A stretch of 64,000 bases of DNA from positions 3,410,001 through 3,474,000 of the forward strand of contig NZ_CP074074.1 in assembly GCF_045788535.1 (NCBI RefSeq), given 5' to 3'. A program made the translations under genes and the position numbers. This document shows, one piece after another, positions 18,765 to 28,802 of the stretch. This stretch comes from Allotamlana fucoidanivorans. Its GTDB lineage: Bacteria; Bacteroidota; Bacteroidia; Flavobacteriales; Flavobacteriaceae. Numbering within the stretch: position 1 is the first letter of the stretch; each line of letters starts with the position of its first letter. Under the pieces are notes generated by a model, which saw nothing but the letters and a program-made list of their open reading frames with translations, was not told the origin of the DNA and made no database searches.

Positions 18765-19985
18765 TTAAACATTTACAATAGAACCTATAGAACCGCTAGT
18801 ATTTGTTGTAAGTTGATATATAAATTGCGGTTTTAAATTGGGCTCTTTTCTATGAGATACATATAAGATAGCAGTTTGAGTTTCGCTGGCAATTTTATTA
18901 ACCAATTCGCAAAATAGAGTTGCATCATGGTCATCTAAATCATTTGTAGGCTCATCCAACACAAGTAGTTTAGGCTGTTTCACCATGGCTCTTGCTATTA
19001 ATATTAATCGTTGATACCCTTTGGATAATGACAGAAATGGTTGCTTCCTCAATTCATAAAACCCCAAAATATTTAACCACTGCTTCGCAACTAAAATTTC
19101 GCGCTCATTAGGATATTTATACAAGCCAATAGAATCATAAAATCCTGAAAGCATCATATTTTCAACTGAGTCTAAACGCCTAAATCCACGTAAATATTCC
19201 GAAGAAAAACTCCCAATATGCTTTTTAATATCCCAGATACTTTCCCCACTTCCCTTTTTAAATCCAAACAATGTAATATCCTGCTGATAAGCTTTAGGAT
19301 TTTCACCCGTTATTAAAGATAATATTGTGGTTTTACCCGATCCGTTTTTTCCAATAAGTTGCCAAAACTCTCCTGATTTAATCTCCCATGAAATATTGTT
19401 TAGAACACAACGCTCCTTATATTTTATGCTGACATTTTTAAACCGCACCAAAGACTCCTCTTTTTTTACATTTTCAGGCTTCGAGTATGGTATTTGAAAC
19501 CTAAACCTGGACGTATCTGTAGGCTTGCTTTCGTTTTGTAGTTCAACCAAACGATTTTTACCCTCTATCCGATAAACCGTTTCTATAAAAGGTAAAATAT
19601 CAGACCTTCTAACCGCCAACTGAACCAATGGTATATGGTTTGCTATTTCTGTTAGATTATGTTTTAGCTGTACCTGAGCTTCTGTATCTAAACTATCATA
19701 AATATTATCAACAATAAGATACTCTGGGTTTTTAGAAATAATATAATCTAAAAGCGCTTGTTTTCTTTCCCCTTGAGAGGAATGCAACAACGAATTCTTA
19801 ACCTGAGTTTGAACTAAATAGATATCATGCCTTATTTCTTCTGAAATCAACTTATTAATTGTCTCTTCCGAAAAAATGGCAGGCTTTAAATGCTTAAGAC
19901 GCGGTAGAACAGCTCCAGAAACTAAACGCTTTACAAATTCAACCTTGTTGTCTTTATTACTCAAATAAAAAGCAACATGGTTCAT
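18765..19985 (-). CDS. Duplicated ABC ATPase of ModF/PhrA type
   Basis: A 406-residue soluble protein with two ABC-like halves. The C-terminal half (about 170-400) is complete: IGKNGSGKTT (Walker A), LSLSKGYQR (signature), LLVLDEPTNDLDD (Walker B) and a switch His (VSHRKEP). The N-terminal half keeps an SSQGERKQALLDYI signature and a Walker-B-like LIVDNIYDSLD but has no Walker A, so it is degenerate. This layout fits ModF/PhrA-type ATPases without a membrane subunit. No permease gene is adjacent, so a transport role is not supported. Confidence 0.82.
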   Translation of the reverse strand: MNHVAFYLSNKDNKVEFVKRLVSGAVLPRLKHLKPAIFSEETINKLISEEIRHDIYLVQTQVKNSLLHSSQGERKQALLDYIISKNPEYLIVDNIYDSLDTEAQVQLKHNLTEIANHIPLVQLAVRRSDILPFIETVYRIEGKNRLVELQNESKPTDTSRFRFQIPYSKPENVKKEESLVRFKNVSIKYKERCVLNNISWEIKSGEFWQLIGKNGSGKTTILSLITGENPKAYQQDITLFGFKKGSGESIWDIKKHIGSFSSEYLRGFRRLDSVENMMLSGFYDSIGLYKYPNEREILVAKQWLNILGFYELRKQPFLSLSKGYQRLILIARAMVKQPKLLVLDEPTNDLDDHDATLFCELVNKIASETQTAILYVSHRKEPNLKPQFIYQLTTNTSGSIGSIVNV

Positions 19986-20011
19986 AGGTATAACAAGTGT
20001 AAACTAAAATT

Positions 20012-20872
20012 CTATAAATCTTTGGTATGAAAAGGAACTAATCCATCAATAGGTCTTCGTTCAAAATTACCTACTTTGAATCCCATTTCTTCTGCCACTT
20101 CTTTAATTTCTTTTTGAGCAAAATACGCAATTGATCCGGCAAAGTGAACTGGCACTATTTTTAGTTCTTCTTTATATTGCATAATCATATTTTTCGCAAA
20201 CAACCTTATACCATCTTTAATCAACTTAATGGTGTATTCTGAATCTTTATGAAGAAACATAAATTCAGCAAAATTGGCTAAATACGCATTAGGGCTGGGT
20301 TGTTTATAAAGATTATATTTAATAAAATCAGCATCCATATTAAACTTAGACCCAAAAGCCACTTTTACATTTTCTGGCATGTGATTAAAATAATAATCTC
20401 TTATAAGTTGCTTGCCATAATAATTTCCTGAAGCATCATCCATAAGGGTATACCCAAGTGACTTAACACGTTGGTGTAATACTTCACCATCATAATAACT
20501 ACAGTTTGACCCTGTTCCTAGAATGCATACAACGGCAGCTTCTTTAGGATGATTTATTGTAGCATAAACCGCGGCTAAAGTATCCTCATTAACCTCGATA
20601 TGGGCATTAACAAAAATTTGTTGTAATACGGTTTCTAGTAATTCGCGTGCGTTATCTGTACCACAACCTGCGCCGTAAAAAAACACGTGGGTTACCTTTT
20701 TTCTATTTTCTTTTAATTCTTTACTCTTTGTTATAATCTTATGGAGTTTTTTATCACTTAAAATTGCTGGATTAAGACCTTTAGTCCTAATCTTTTCCAT
20801 AAGTTTATTTCCGTTATAATCTACAGCTAACCAATCTGATTTTGTAGAACCGCTATCAACTATTAAAACCAT
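20012..20872 (-). CDS. N-acetylglucosamine kinase (BadF/BadG/BcrA/BcrD ATPase family)
   Basis: A 286-residue ASKHA-fold kinase. The phosphate-1 loop is MVLIVDSGSTKSDWLAVDYNG, the second is CILGTGSNCSYYDG, and an HFAGSIAYF adenosine-site segment lies near the C terminus. Flavobacterial relatives are annotated as GlcNAc or glucosamine kinases acting in amino-sugar recycling. It lies downstream of gap and pfkA in the same direction, but a strong terminator separates it from gap, so it probably also has its own promoter. Confidence 0.8.
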   Translation of the reverse strand: MVLIVDSGSTKSDWLAVDYNGNKLMEKIRTKGLNPAILSDKKLHKIITKSKELKENRKKVTHVFFYGAGCGTDNARELLETVLQQIFVNAHIEVNEDTLAAVYATINHPKEAAVVCILGTGSNCSYYDGEVLHQRVKSLGYTLMDDASGNYYGKQLIRDYYFNHMPENVKVAFGSKFNMDADFIKYNLYKQPSPNAYLANFAEFMFLHKDSEYTIKLIKDGIRLFAKNMIMQYKEELKIVPVHFAGSIAYFAQKEIKEVAEEMGFKVGNFERRPIDGLVPFHTKDL

Positions 20873-20882
20873 ACTCTAAGAT

Positions 20883-20933
20883 AAAAAAACTCCACAGTTT
20901 ATTGTGCTTTAAACACAATATATCTGCGGAGTT
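20883..20933 (-). terminator. Strong rho-independent terminator of the pfkA-gap transcript
   Basis: Read on the minus strand, AACTCCGCAG...CTGTGGAGTT forms a long stem, with a further TATTGTG/CACAATA arm inside and a short loop, followed by seven T residues. It lies just after the stop of gap and just before the start of the GlcNAc kinase gene. Confidence 0.85.
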
Positions 20934-20954
20934 AATCATTATTTATTTTTATTT

Positions 20955-21959
20955 TTATTTCACAGATGCAATGTGTTGTGCTAAGTCAACCAATTTCGTT
21001 GAATAACCAAACTCATTATCATACCAAGAAACTAATTTTAAGAAGTTATCATTTAACGCAATACTTGCTCCTGCATCAAATACACTTGTTAGTGATTCAG
21101 ACACATAGTCTTGAGATACAACAGCTTCTTCAGTATATCCTAAAACTCCGTTTAATGGGCCTTCTGACGCAGCTTTTAAAGCAGCTTTTACTTCATCCCA
21201 AGATGCTGATTTTTCAATTCTTACAGTTAAATCAACCACTGATACATCTGGAGTTGGTACTCTAAATGCCATACCTGTTAATTTTCCATTCAATTCAGGA
21301 ATTACTTTACCTACTGCTTTAGCTGCTCCTGTAGAAGAAGGAATGATATTAGCTAATGCAGATCTACCACCTCTCCAGTCTTTTCTTGAAGGACCATCAA
21401 CAGTCATTTGAGTAGCTGTAGTTGCATGAACTGTAGTCATTAAACCTTCAACGATACCAAAGTTATCGTTAATTACTTTAGCTAAAGGTGCTAAACAGTT
21501 TGTAGTACAAGATGCATTTGATACGATAGTATTTTCAGCTGTAATTTTATCATGGTTAACTCCCATTACAAACATTGGTGCATCTGCAGATGGTGCAGAA
21601 ATAGCAACTTTCTTAGCCCCTGCAGTAATGTGCTTTTGTGCTCCTTCTAAAGTTGTAAAAATACCAGTACAATCTAAAACAACCTCAGCCCCTACAGCAT
21701 CCCATTTTAAATCTTCTGGGTTACGCTCAGCAGTAATTCTAATTTCGTTTCCATTTACTACTAAGTTTCCATCTTTAATATCAACAGTACCGTTAAATCT
21801 GCCGTGTACAGAATCATATTTTAACAAGTATGCTAAATGCTCAACGTCTAATAAATCGTTGATTCCTACTATTTGGATATCTTCTCTTGAAGCTGCTACT
21901 CTAAAAGCAATTCTACCAATTCTACCAAATCCGTTAATTCCAATTTTTAATTTTGACAT
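20955..21959 (-). CDS. gap: Glyceraldehyde-3-phosphate dehydrogenase, type I
   Basis: A 334-residue cytoplasmic glycolytic enzyme. The N-terminal KIGINGFGRIGRIAFR Rossmann motif binds NAD, and SNASCTTNCLAPL holds the catalytic Cys. The C-terminal WYDNEFGYSTKLVDL block is typical. It converts glyceraldehyde 3-phosphate to 1,3-bisphosphoglycerate. It directly follows pfkA with 17 bases between them, so the two are probably one operon, and a strong terminator follows it. Confidence 0.97.
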   Translation of the reverse strand: MSKLKIGINGFGRIGRIAFRVAASREDIQIVGINDLLDVEHLAYLLKYDSVHGRFNGTVDIKDGNLVVNGNEIRITAERNPEDLKWDAVGAEVVLDCTGIFTTLEGAQKHITAGAKKVAISAPSADAPMFVMGVNHDKITAENTIVSNASCTTNCLAPLAKVINDNFGIVEGLMTTVHATTATQMTVDGPSRKDWRGGRSALANIIPSSTGAAKAVGKVIPELNGKLTGMAFRVPTPDVSVVDLTVRIEKSASWDEVKAALKAASEGPLNGVLGYTEEAVVSQDYVSESLTSVFDAGASIALNDNFLKLVSWYDNEFGYSTKLVDLAQHIASVK

Positions 21960-21976
21960 AATCGTGTTTATAAATG

Positions 21977-22963
21977 TTAAGTGCTCATGATATCTGAGAC
22001 ACGCAATAATTCTAAATTTATTTTTGTTTTTCCTTTAATAGCATTATCTAAAGGCGTTAATTCCATTTTTCCGTTTTGTAAGCCCACCATATAATTGCTT
22101 TGTCCTTCAAGGATGGCTTCCACAGCTTTTACGCCCATTCTACTGGCTAAAACGCGATCAAAACAAGAAGGTGCTCCACCGCGTTGCATATGACCAAGTA
22201 CTGAAACTCTAACATCATAGCCTTCCATGTTTTCATCAACATAATCTTTTAGTTCAAAAATATTTTTACCTATTTTATCCCCTTCGGCAACAACCACAAT
22301 ACTAGATGTTTTACCTGATTTTCTACTTTTATTTAAAGAATCTACCAATCTATCTAATCCTAAATCTTCTTCAGGAATTAAAATTTCTTCAGCACCACCA
22401 GCAATTCCAACATTTAAGGCTATATGCCCTACGTCACGCCCCATTACTTCTATAAAAAATAATCTGTTATGTGAACTTGCTGTATCTCTAATTTTGTCAA
22501 TAGCATCAACCACTGTGTTTAGAGCTGTATCAAACCCTAAAGTGTGAGAGGTTCCGAAAATATCATTATCAATGGTTCCAGGAATACCCATCACAGGAAA
22601 ACCAAACTCTTGGTTGAATATAAGTGCTCCTGTAAACGATCCGTCTCCACCAATAACCACTAATCCATCAACTTCCGCATCCATTAAACTTTGGTAAGCT
22701 TTTTGTCTTCCCTCCTTAGTTCTGAATTCTTTTGATCGGGCAGACTTTAGCATGGTGCCCCCTTTATTGATAATTCCTCTTACACTTCTGGCATCTAACT
22801 CTTTAAAGTCGCCTGTTATAAGGCCTTCGTATCCTTGATAAACGCCGATACATTTTATATTATGATAAGCACAGGTTCTAACAACAGAACGAATGGCTGC
22901 ATTCATTCCTGGAGAGTCTCCTCCCGAAGTTAAAACGGCTAATTTATTTATTTTTTTTGGCAT
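21977..22963 (-). CDS. pfkA: ATP-dependent 6-phosphofructokinase
   Basis: A 328-residue group A phosphofructokinase. The N terminus LAVLTSGGDSPGMNAAIRSV, the GGDGSFTGA ATP loop and the GTIDND active-site motif (catalytic Asp) are intact. It commits fructose 6-phosphate to glycolysis. It is the first gene of the leftward pfkA-gap cluster. About 140 bases upstream lies the end of tamB, which is transcribed in the same direction. Confidence 0.97.
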   Translation of the reverse strand: MPKKINKLAVLTSGGDSPGMNAAIRSVVRTCAYHNIKCIGVYQGYEGLITGDFKELDARSVRGIINKGGTMLKSARSKEFRTKEGRQKAYQSLMDAEVDGLVVIGGDGSFTGALIFNQEFGFPVMGIPGTIDNDIFGTSHTLGFDTALNTVVDAIDKIRDTASSHNRLFFIEVMGRDVGHIALNVGIAGGAEEILIPEEDLGLDRLVDSLNKSRKSGKTSSIVVVAEGDKIGKNIFELKDYVDENMEGYDVRVSVLGHMQRGGAPSCFDRVLASRMGVKAVEAILEGQSNYMVGLQNGKMELTPLDNAIKGKTKINLELLRVSDIMST

Positions 22964-23106
22964 TAATTTTTTCTTTTAGACGCGTAAAATTACTAAACAA
23001 AAACCAAACTTTTATGACATTAATCACTTTTTAATAATACTTTAAACTATAACGTTTTAGTTTTACAAAAAAATGTAACAAACTAGTAATGATGAGGAAA
23101 GACGCC

Positions 23107-26100
23107 TTATTTCTCGGCAGAAGATTTTACTGAAATATATTCTGGAAGCACATTTTCTTTTTCAGACTCTTCATTAGATTGCTCCTGTAAATCGTTGTCA
23201 TCATTTTTAACAAACAACTTTTTAATAAGTTCTTTAAAGGTATCAAAATCCACATTATAAGAAACTCCTACACCCTGTGTGTACCCTATATCTTCTCCAA
23301 AATACCTAATACTGTTCTCCCTGTTGAACACATTTGCTCTTAAATTTCCTTCATCATTAAGCATAAAAGAAATTTCCACATCACCAGCCACTACAGTTTG
23401 TGTAGCACTTCTGCCGCCTACGGGCACGCCTACTTTTCCATTAATGGAAACTTTGTCACTTAGTTGTGTTTGCAGTGTTACCCCAAATCGATCATCTGTT
23501 TGATAATCAGGCCTGTTTGATCCCGCTTCATAATTTAAACCTATATTAAATTTACTATCACCTCCAGAGAAAATACCATTCACAATACCATTAAGTCTTT
23601 CCGCAATGGTCCCTGAAAAATTAATATCATTGAGACCACTTGAAAATGCCCCAGTGGATAACAAAAATAACGCTTGATTCTGTTTATCTTCTTTAGACTG
23701 TAATCTATAATTAAGCTCAGACTTAACTGTTGAATTAACATTAGGAAATTCAAAATCAAATTCAGGCTCTGGCTGTTCTAACTCACCTACTAAAGCAATT
23801 TGAAGTTCTACTGGAATACTTCTGTTGATTGGAGAATCTAAAAGTGGAGATGGGTTAGCCTGGGTTTTATAAATAGCCAACATATCTATTCTAGCTTTTA
23901 AAGGATCACCTTCCCAATTTATGTTTCCTCCTGGTTGTACAATAAACTCTTTTTGTACTAAACCGCCATATGCAAAATTATAAACCCCTTCAAAAACAGA
24001 AAAATCGCCCCACATATCAAACTTACCATTGGTATTTATTTCAATAAGCAAACCGCCTCTACCTCTTCCTTTTAGAGAATGCCCTGTAGTTTTATCAATA
24101 ATAAGTTCTACTTCAGCCTGTTCGGTAACATCTAAATCAAAATCTAATTCTAAACCTTCAATTTCATTAAATGTGAGTTCTATACCTGCGCGCTGCGCTT
24201 TTTTCTCTTCTGGAGTTATAAAATGGATAAAACTACTATCACCAAAAGAAGCCGAATCACTTAGAGGTATTTTAAAAACGGTACCACTTCGTGTTGTTCC
24301 AGATACGCTAATGACTAATTGCTCTGTGGGTCCCATAATGCTGGCACGACCACCTATAAATGCTGTGCCGTAGTATAGAGACTCTTCTTCTTCCTTAGTA
24401 TCTAAAATTAACAACCGGTCTGTATTAATATGTAATCCTAAGCCCCATTTTGAAAAGTTATTATGACTTATAAAGCCATCAAGCTCTCCTTTTGAATTGT
24501 ATTTAGTATCTGTTAACTGAATTTTATTAAAAATAAAGCTTTGCTCCTTTAAGGTTATAGAAGTATCTTCATTAAAATCAAAATCAACATTTAAATAAGG
24601 TATTCCCAGCCCTGCCTTTTTTAGTTGCAAATCACCATTAATATCAGGACGCTTTAAGTCACCCTCAACTTTTACAACACCTGTTGCTTCACCTCTAATG
24701 TTACTTAATATCCCTGCAAGCAAAGGGTTTAATGGGAATAAATTAAATTTATTAAACTCTAAATCAACATCAATATTAGAATAGTTATTATAAACATTAA
24801 TATCGCCATGTGCCTTGAACGATTTTGAGTTATCATTCTTAATTTCGGCATCTACTTTATAATTGGTAAGGGTTTCATTTCCTGTTATGGTGGCGTCAAA
24901 CGAGCCCAACAAAAATTCATTGACTTCCAAATCATCTATTACAATGGTTGAATTTGGCAAATAACTACCATTTTGCTGAACAATATCAAGTTTACCATTT
25001 ACATTTCCTCCTAGCTTTAAACTATCAATAGTTGGTGTTATTTTTGCTAAATCTACATTAGTAAAGTCTAATTCAAGATCTTTTTGCGTTGAATCTATAA
25101 CCACTCCTGAAAGTGCGATTTCTTCCTTGTTATGATTTACTTTAAAGGTTTCTATATCAAATTTAGACAATGCTTTATCGAATGAAATTTTATGCTTATC
25201 ATCATTATTTTCATTGATAAACCATTTGTAATTTTTTATTGTGAAATCTGATTTTTTAAAACCTAAAACCGATTTGTTTTCTTCATTTATAGTGTGATAG
25301 AAATTCAAATTATACTGATCTTCCTTGGTCTTACCACCATGAAATTCTGTACGCATAAAAAGAGTATCATTTACGGTAATGTTGATTAGGTTAAAATCTG
25401 AAACTTCATAAAAATTAGAATTTAAATCGGCTATTTCAAGATAACTATCAAAAACGGGATTACTATTATCTACCTGTAACTCTATATCATCTGCTAAATA
25501 ATCAAAAACCTTAATTCTTGGCGACCTAAAGGTTAGCTTAAACTTTTTTGAATCACTTTCAACTCGCCCTTTTATAAAAGTATTTTTTCCCAGTTCAACT
25601 TCTGGGTAAAAAACTTCTATAATTTTATTATAAATTTTAAAGTTAAAATTTATATGCTGATCTGTACGTACCTCATGAGGTTTGTAATTTGAATAGGCAT
25701 AACCAATAGAATTTTCAAACAGCTTTTTTATATCTCTCAAGAAAAAATGCCCGCTTAACTCGCCTTCAACAATATCTGGCGAATTAAACGTTACATACCT
25801 AAGACTATCCTGAAATTTTGATCTTATTTCAAAGGCGTCAAATGAATAAGTGTCATTTTCATTCTTATAAACCGTGTTTTTAAACAGTAATCTTCCATAA
25901 AAATCATCATAGCTTCCTGCATTCATATTCATATTCACTTTACTTTTGAATATGGATATACTGTCTTTTTTTACAAAATTTAAAGTATTCAAATCGGCAT
26001 AATCTACTACGGCTTCAAAATCATATTTTTTAACATTATCAGAAAAATCAACCAATCCCGTAAAATTCATTTTTAAATTACGGTCATTGACATTAAGGTT

Positions 26101-27501
26101 TCCATCAAATATTTTATTCATTATATTACCAGAAACCCTTACGTTTTTGTAATCATACCCGTTATAAACCAATTGAAAAATTTGACCTTTAACTCGAGTA
26201 TCCAGTTTTTCAGCAGTAAAACCTTTTCCGTTAACATCAAAATTCAACGACCCTATTCCTATTTTTGAATCCCCTAAAAATGTTCCAAAATCAAACGCTT
26301 CAAAAATGACATTCCCTTTATAAACGCCATTATCTATATCGTCAATTTTATTAACTTCTAGGGTAGAATCTACAAAACCTAATTCTGTATTTATTTTGAT
26401 ATCGGCAATCACTTTTTGAGATGTTATTTGTGTATTACCCACAATTGAAAATTCTCCAAGTGTTTCAAAAGATGACGGTATAGCATCACCCAATACATTT
26501 GGCAGCATGGCTTTTAAATCACGGTAGGTTGAACGAAGCGCCCTGAAATCGCCATTCATGTAAAAATTGTGCGGTTTAGGGTTAAATAAATTTTTAAAAT
26601 TTAGATTGCCATTTGCGTAAGTACGACTTCCTGAACTTAACTTTAAATTTTGGGCTTCTAAATTATTTAGAGTCCCCGATAAATCAACACTGAACTTGGC
26701 TCGCTGATTGGTGCCAAATTCATTATAAAAAATATTTAATTCATCTAATAACAGATTTGAATCTTTAAAACTGGCCTCTATTACTACTTTATCTGTAAAA
26801 AATTGAAGATCTTCCCTTTCGTATAAAAATTTTAAATCGCCTTGTAAAACAGAATACGGCGTTTTTAGTTGAAGGTTAGCAAACGTCATATCGTTTAGGG
26901 TATATGCAAAATCTGTCATCAAATTTTTCATAACCAAGCCCCTACTTTCCTTAAAGCCCAGGGTGTTTATTCTGGCACTAACGTCACTACCATATATTAA
27001 AAAGTTAGTAGCATTAATATTTAAGTCGTCAAACCGTACTAACTGTTCTGTTTGCTTATTTTCATTTGACATGATAAAAATACCATCATAAATAGACACA
27101 TCACTAGACGATAGTAAGAATTCGCTTTTTCTAGTGCGAGGAGTGTCATCATCAAATCGACTCACAAAAACATCAAGATTAGTTTCTGTGGCTGCTTTAT
27201 ACGTTTTTATATGAAATAACAACCCTTCAACATCAATATCACCAAAAACTAAATCGCCTTTGGCTAAATTTGCAAAACTTAAAACAGAGGTGTTAAGTTC
27301 ATTGACTGCAATGAGGGTATCTTTTTGGTAATCTTTTATCAAAATCTCTTTTAGCTCTACATCACCATTAAACTGCATGCTCACGCGTTCAATTTTAATA
27401 TTGGTTTTAAAATCTTCATTAAGCCTTTTGGTAACATAACTTCCAAGCCCCGTTTGTACAAACGGAATGGACAATATAAGCACCAAAATAATGAAGAGCA
27501 T
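23107..27501 (-). CDS. tamB: TamB-family translocation and assembly module protein
   Basis: A 1464-residue protein with an N-terminal membrane helix (MLFIILVLILSIPFVQTGLG) and a very long beta-rich periplasmic body. The C-terminal region (about 1080-1430) is a TamB (DUF490) domain, for example GGLLIEINTNGKFDMWGDFSVFEG and FNREN...GEDIGYTQGVGVSY. TamB-like proteins span the periplasm and move phospholipid or assist outer-membrane protein assembly. No ATG lies upstream in frame before the region divergent from tsaD, so 27501 is the likely start, although the hydrophobic stretch extends a little upstream. It has its own unit upstream of pfkA. Confidence 0.9.
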   Translation of the reverse strand: MLFIILVLILSIPFVQTGLGSYVTKRLNEDFKTNIKIERVSMQFNGDVELKEILIKDYQKDTLIAVNELNTSVLSFANLAKGDLVFGDIDVEGLLFHIKTYKAATETNLDVFVSRFDDDTPRTRKSEFLLSSSDVSIYDGIFIMSNENKQTEQLVRFDDLNINATNFLIYGSDVSARINTLGFKESRGLVMKNLMTDFAYTLNDMTFANLQLKTPYSVLQGDLKFLYEREDLQFFTDKVVIEASFKDSNLLLDELNIFYNEFGTNQRAKFSVDLSGTLNNLEAQNLKLSSGSRTYANGNLNFKNLFNPKPHNFYMNGDFRALRSTYRDLKAMLPNVLGDAIPSSFETLGEFSIVGNTQITSQKVIADIKINTELGFVDSTLEVNKIDDIDNGVYKGNVIFEAFDFGTFLGDSKIGIGSLNFDVNGKGFTAEKLDTRVKGQIFQLVYNGYDYKNVRVSGNIMNKIFDGNLNVNDRNLKMNFTGLVDFSDNVKKYDFEAVVDYADLNTLNFVKKDSISIFKSKVNMNMNAGSYDDFYGRLLFKNTVYKNENDTYSFDAFEIRSKFQDSLRYVTFNSPDIVEGELSGHFFLRDIKKLFENSIGYAYSNYKPHEVRTDQHINFNFKIYNKIIEVFYPEVELGKNTFIKGRVESDSKKFKLTFRSPRIKVFDYLADDIELQVDNSNPVFDSYLEIADLNSNFYEVSDFNLINITVNDTLFMRTEFHGGKTKEDQYNLNFYHTINEENKSVLGFKKSDFTIKNYKWFINENNDDKHKISFDKALSKFDIETFKVNHNKEEIALSGVVIDSTQKDLELDFTNVDLAKITPTIDSLKLGGNVNGKLDIVQQNGSYLPNSTIVIDDLEVNEFLLGSFDATITGNETLTNYKVDAEIKNDNSKSFKAHGDINVYNNYSNIDVDLEFNKFNLFPLNPLLAGILSNIRGEATGVVKVEGDLKRPDINGDLQLKKAGLGIPYLNVDFDFNEDTSITLKEQSFIFNKIQLTDTKYNSKGELDGFISHNNFSKWGLGLHINTDRLLILDTKEEEESLYYGTAFIGGRASIMGPTEQLVISVSGTTRSGTVFKIPLSDSASFGDSSFIHFITPEEKKAQRAGIELTFNEIEGLELDFDLDVTEQAEVELIIDKTTGHSLKGRGRGGLLIEINTNGKFDMWGDFSVFEGVYNFAYGGLVQKEFIVQPGGNINWEGDPLKARIDMLAIYKTQANPSPLLDSPINRSIPVELQIALVGELEQPEPEFDFEFPNVNSTVKSELNYRLQSKEDKQNQALFLLSTGAFSSGLNDINFSGTIAERLNGIVNGIFSGGDSKFNIGLNYEAGSNRPDYQTDDRFGVTLQTQLSDKVSINGKVGVPVGGRSATQTVVAGDVEISFMLNDEGNLRANVFNRENSIRYFGEDIGYTQGVGVSYNVDFDTFKELIKKLFVKNDDNDLQEQSNEESEKENVLPEYISVKSSAEK

Positions 27502-27583
27502 TAATAAAATGCCTACAATTTTTGATACTATTTTTAGAAGTTTCTTGATAGCTGTTAAAGTTATAAGTTTATTAAGAATAAAC

Positions 27584-27591
27584 TACATTTG
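27584..27591 (+). promoter_or_regulatory. Possible -7 promoter element for tsaD
   Basis: TACATTTG fits the Bacteroidota -7 consensus TAnnTTTG and lies about 75 bases before the tsaD start codon, in the intergenic region divergent from tamB. I do not see a good -33 TTG at the expected distance. Confidence 0.35.
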
Positions 27592-27667
27592 CAATTACGA
27601 ATAAATCATCAATTAAAGATGTTTTTATGTTTTCAAAATTAACAATTATTGTGCCTAATTTTTAACA

Positions 27668-28690
27668 ATGACTTCAGAAAATATTTATATACTAGGAATT
27701 GAGTCATCATGTGATGATACTGCTGCAGCAGTAATACATAATGGTAAAATTTTAAGCAACGTAGTAGCCAATCAAACCATACATGAAGCATATGGCGGTG
27801 TGGTGCCCGAGCTAGCCTCTAGAGCACACCAACAAAATATTGTACCTGTAGTGCACGAGGCATTAAAAAAAGCAAATGTTATCAAAGACCAACTGCATGC
27901 TATTGCATTTACACGAGGCCCAGGTTTAATGGGTAGTTTATTAGTGGGTACCTCTTTTGCTAAGTCTTTAGCTTTAGGACTAAACATTCCTTTAATTGAT
28001 GTAAACCACATGCAAGGCCATATTTTAGCCCATTTTATTGAAGAAGAAGGTTTTAACAAACCGCCTTTCCCGTTTCTTGCTATGACCATTTCTGGAGGCC
28101 ATACGCAGATTGTGCAAGTGAATGATTATTTTCACATGACCGTGATTGGAGAAACCATTGATGATGCCGTTGGGGAAGCCTTTGACAAAAGTGGTAAAAT
28201 TCTAGGGTTAGGGTATCCTGCTGGCCCCGAAATAGATAAACGTGCCAAACTTGGCAACCCCAAAGCGTTTAAATTTACAAAACCTAAAGTAGAGGGTTTA
28301 AATTTTAGTTTCTCAGGGTTAAAAACAGCTGTTTTATATTTTATTCAAAAAGAAGTAAAAGCAAACCCCAATTTTGTAGAAGAAAACCTCAATGATATTT
28401 GTGCTTCTATTCAACATACTATTATTGGTATTTTAATTGACAAATTAAAGCGTGCTTCAAAAGAAACAGGTATTACGCATATTGCAATAGGTGGTGGTGT
28501 TTCGGCTAATTCAGGAATCAGACAAGCCTTAAAAGATGGCGAAAGCAAGTTTGGCTGGACTACCTATATACCAAAATTTGAATTTACCACAGATAATGCT
28601 GCCATGATAGCCATCACAGGCTATTTAAAGTTCCTTGAAGGTGATTTTGCACAATCAAATATTGCGGCTTCGGCCCGCTTAAAAATCTAA
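27668..28690 (+). CDS. tsaD: tRNA N6-adenosine threonylcarbamoyltransferase TsaD
   Basis: A 340-residue ASKHA-fold enzyme that transfers threonylcarbamoyl from TC-AMP to A37 of ANN-decoding tRNAs, with TsaB and TsaE. The N-terminal LGIESSCDDTAAAVI motif, the VNHMQGHILAHF metal-binding histidines and the C-terminal IAIGGGVSANSGIR segment are intact, and length fits. It is divergent from tamB and heads the rightward gene cluster. Confidence 0.97.
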   Translation: MTSENIYILGIESSCDDTAAAVIHNGKILSNVVANQTIHEAYGGVVPELASRAHQQNIVPVVHEALKKANVIKDQLHAIAFTRGPGLMGSLLVGTSFAKSLALGLNIPLIDVNHMQGHILAHFIEEEGFNKPPFPFLAMTISGGHTQIVQVNDYFHMTVIGETIDDAVGEAFDKSGKILGLGYPAGPEIDKRAKLGNPKAFKFTKPKVEGLNFSFSGLKTAVLYFIQKEVKANPNFVEENLNDICASIQHTIIGILIDKLKRASKETGITHIAIGGGVSANSGIRQALKDGESKFGWTTYIPKFEFTTDNAAMIAITGYLKFLEGDFAQSNIAASARLKI

Positions 28691-28802
28691 AAATAAGCGA
28701 GTTTTAAAGTTATAAACAGTACACTTTTGAAAACTTATTCATGCTTAGATAACATAGTAACCCGATACGTTTAAATTTGAAAACGAATTTAAAACCTACA
28801 CT

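Noticed and set aside
21628..21990. Open frame on the plus strand over gap
   Set aside because: It lies opposite a well-supported GAPDH gene in another frame and has no recognisable protein features.
24029..24373. Open frame on the plus strand over tamB
   Set aside because: It is a shadow of the long tamB gene and has a low-complexity Ser/Pro composition typical of such frames.
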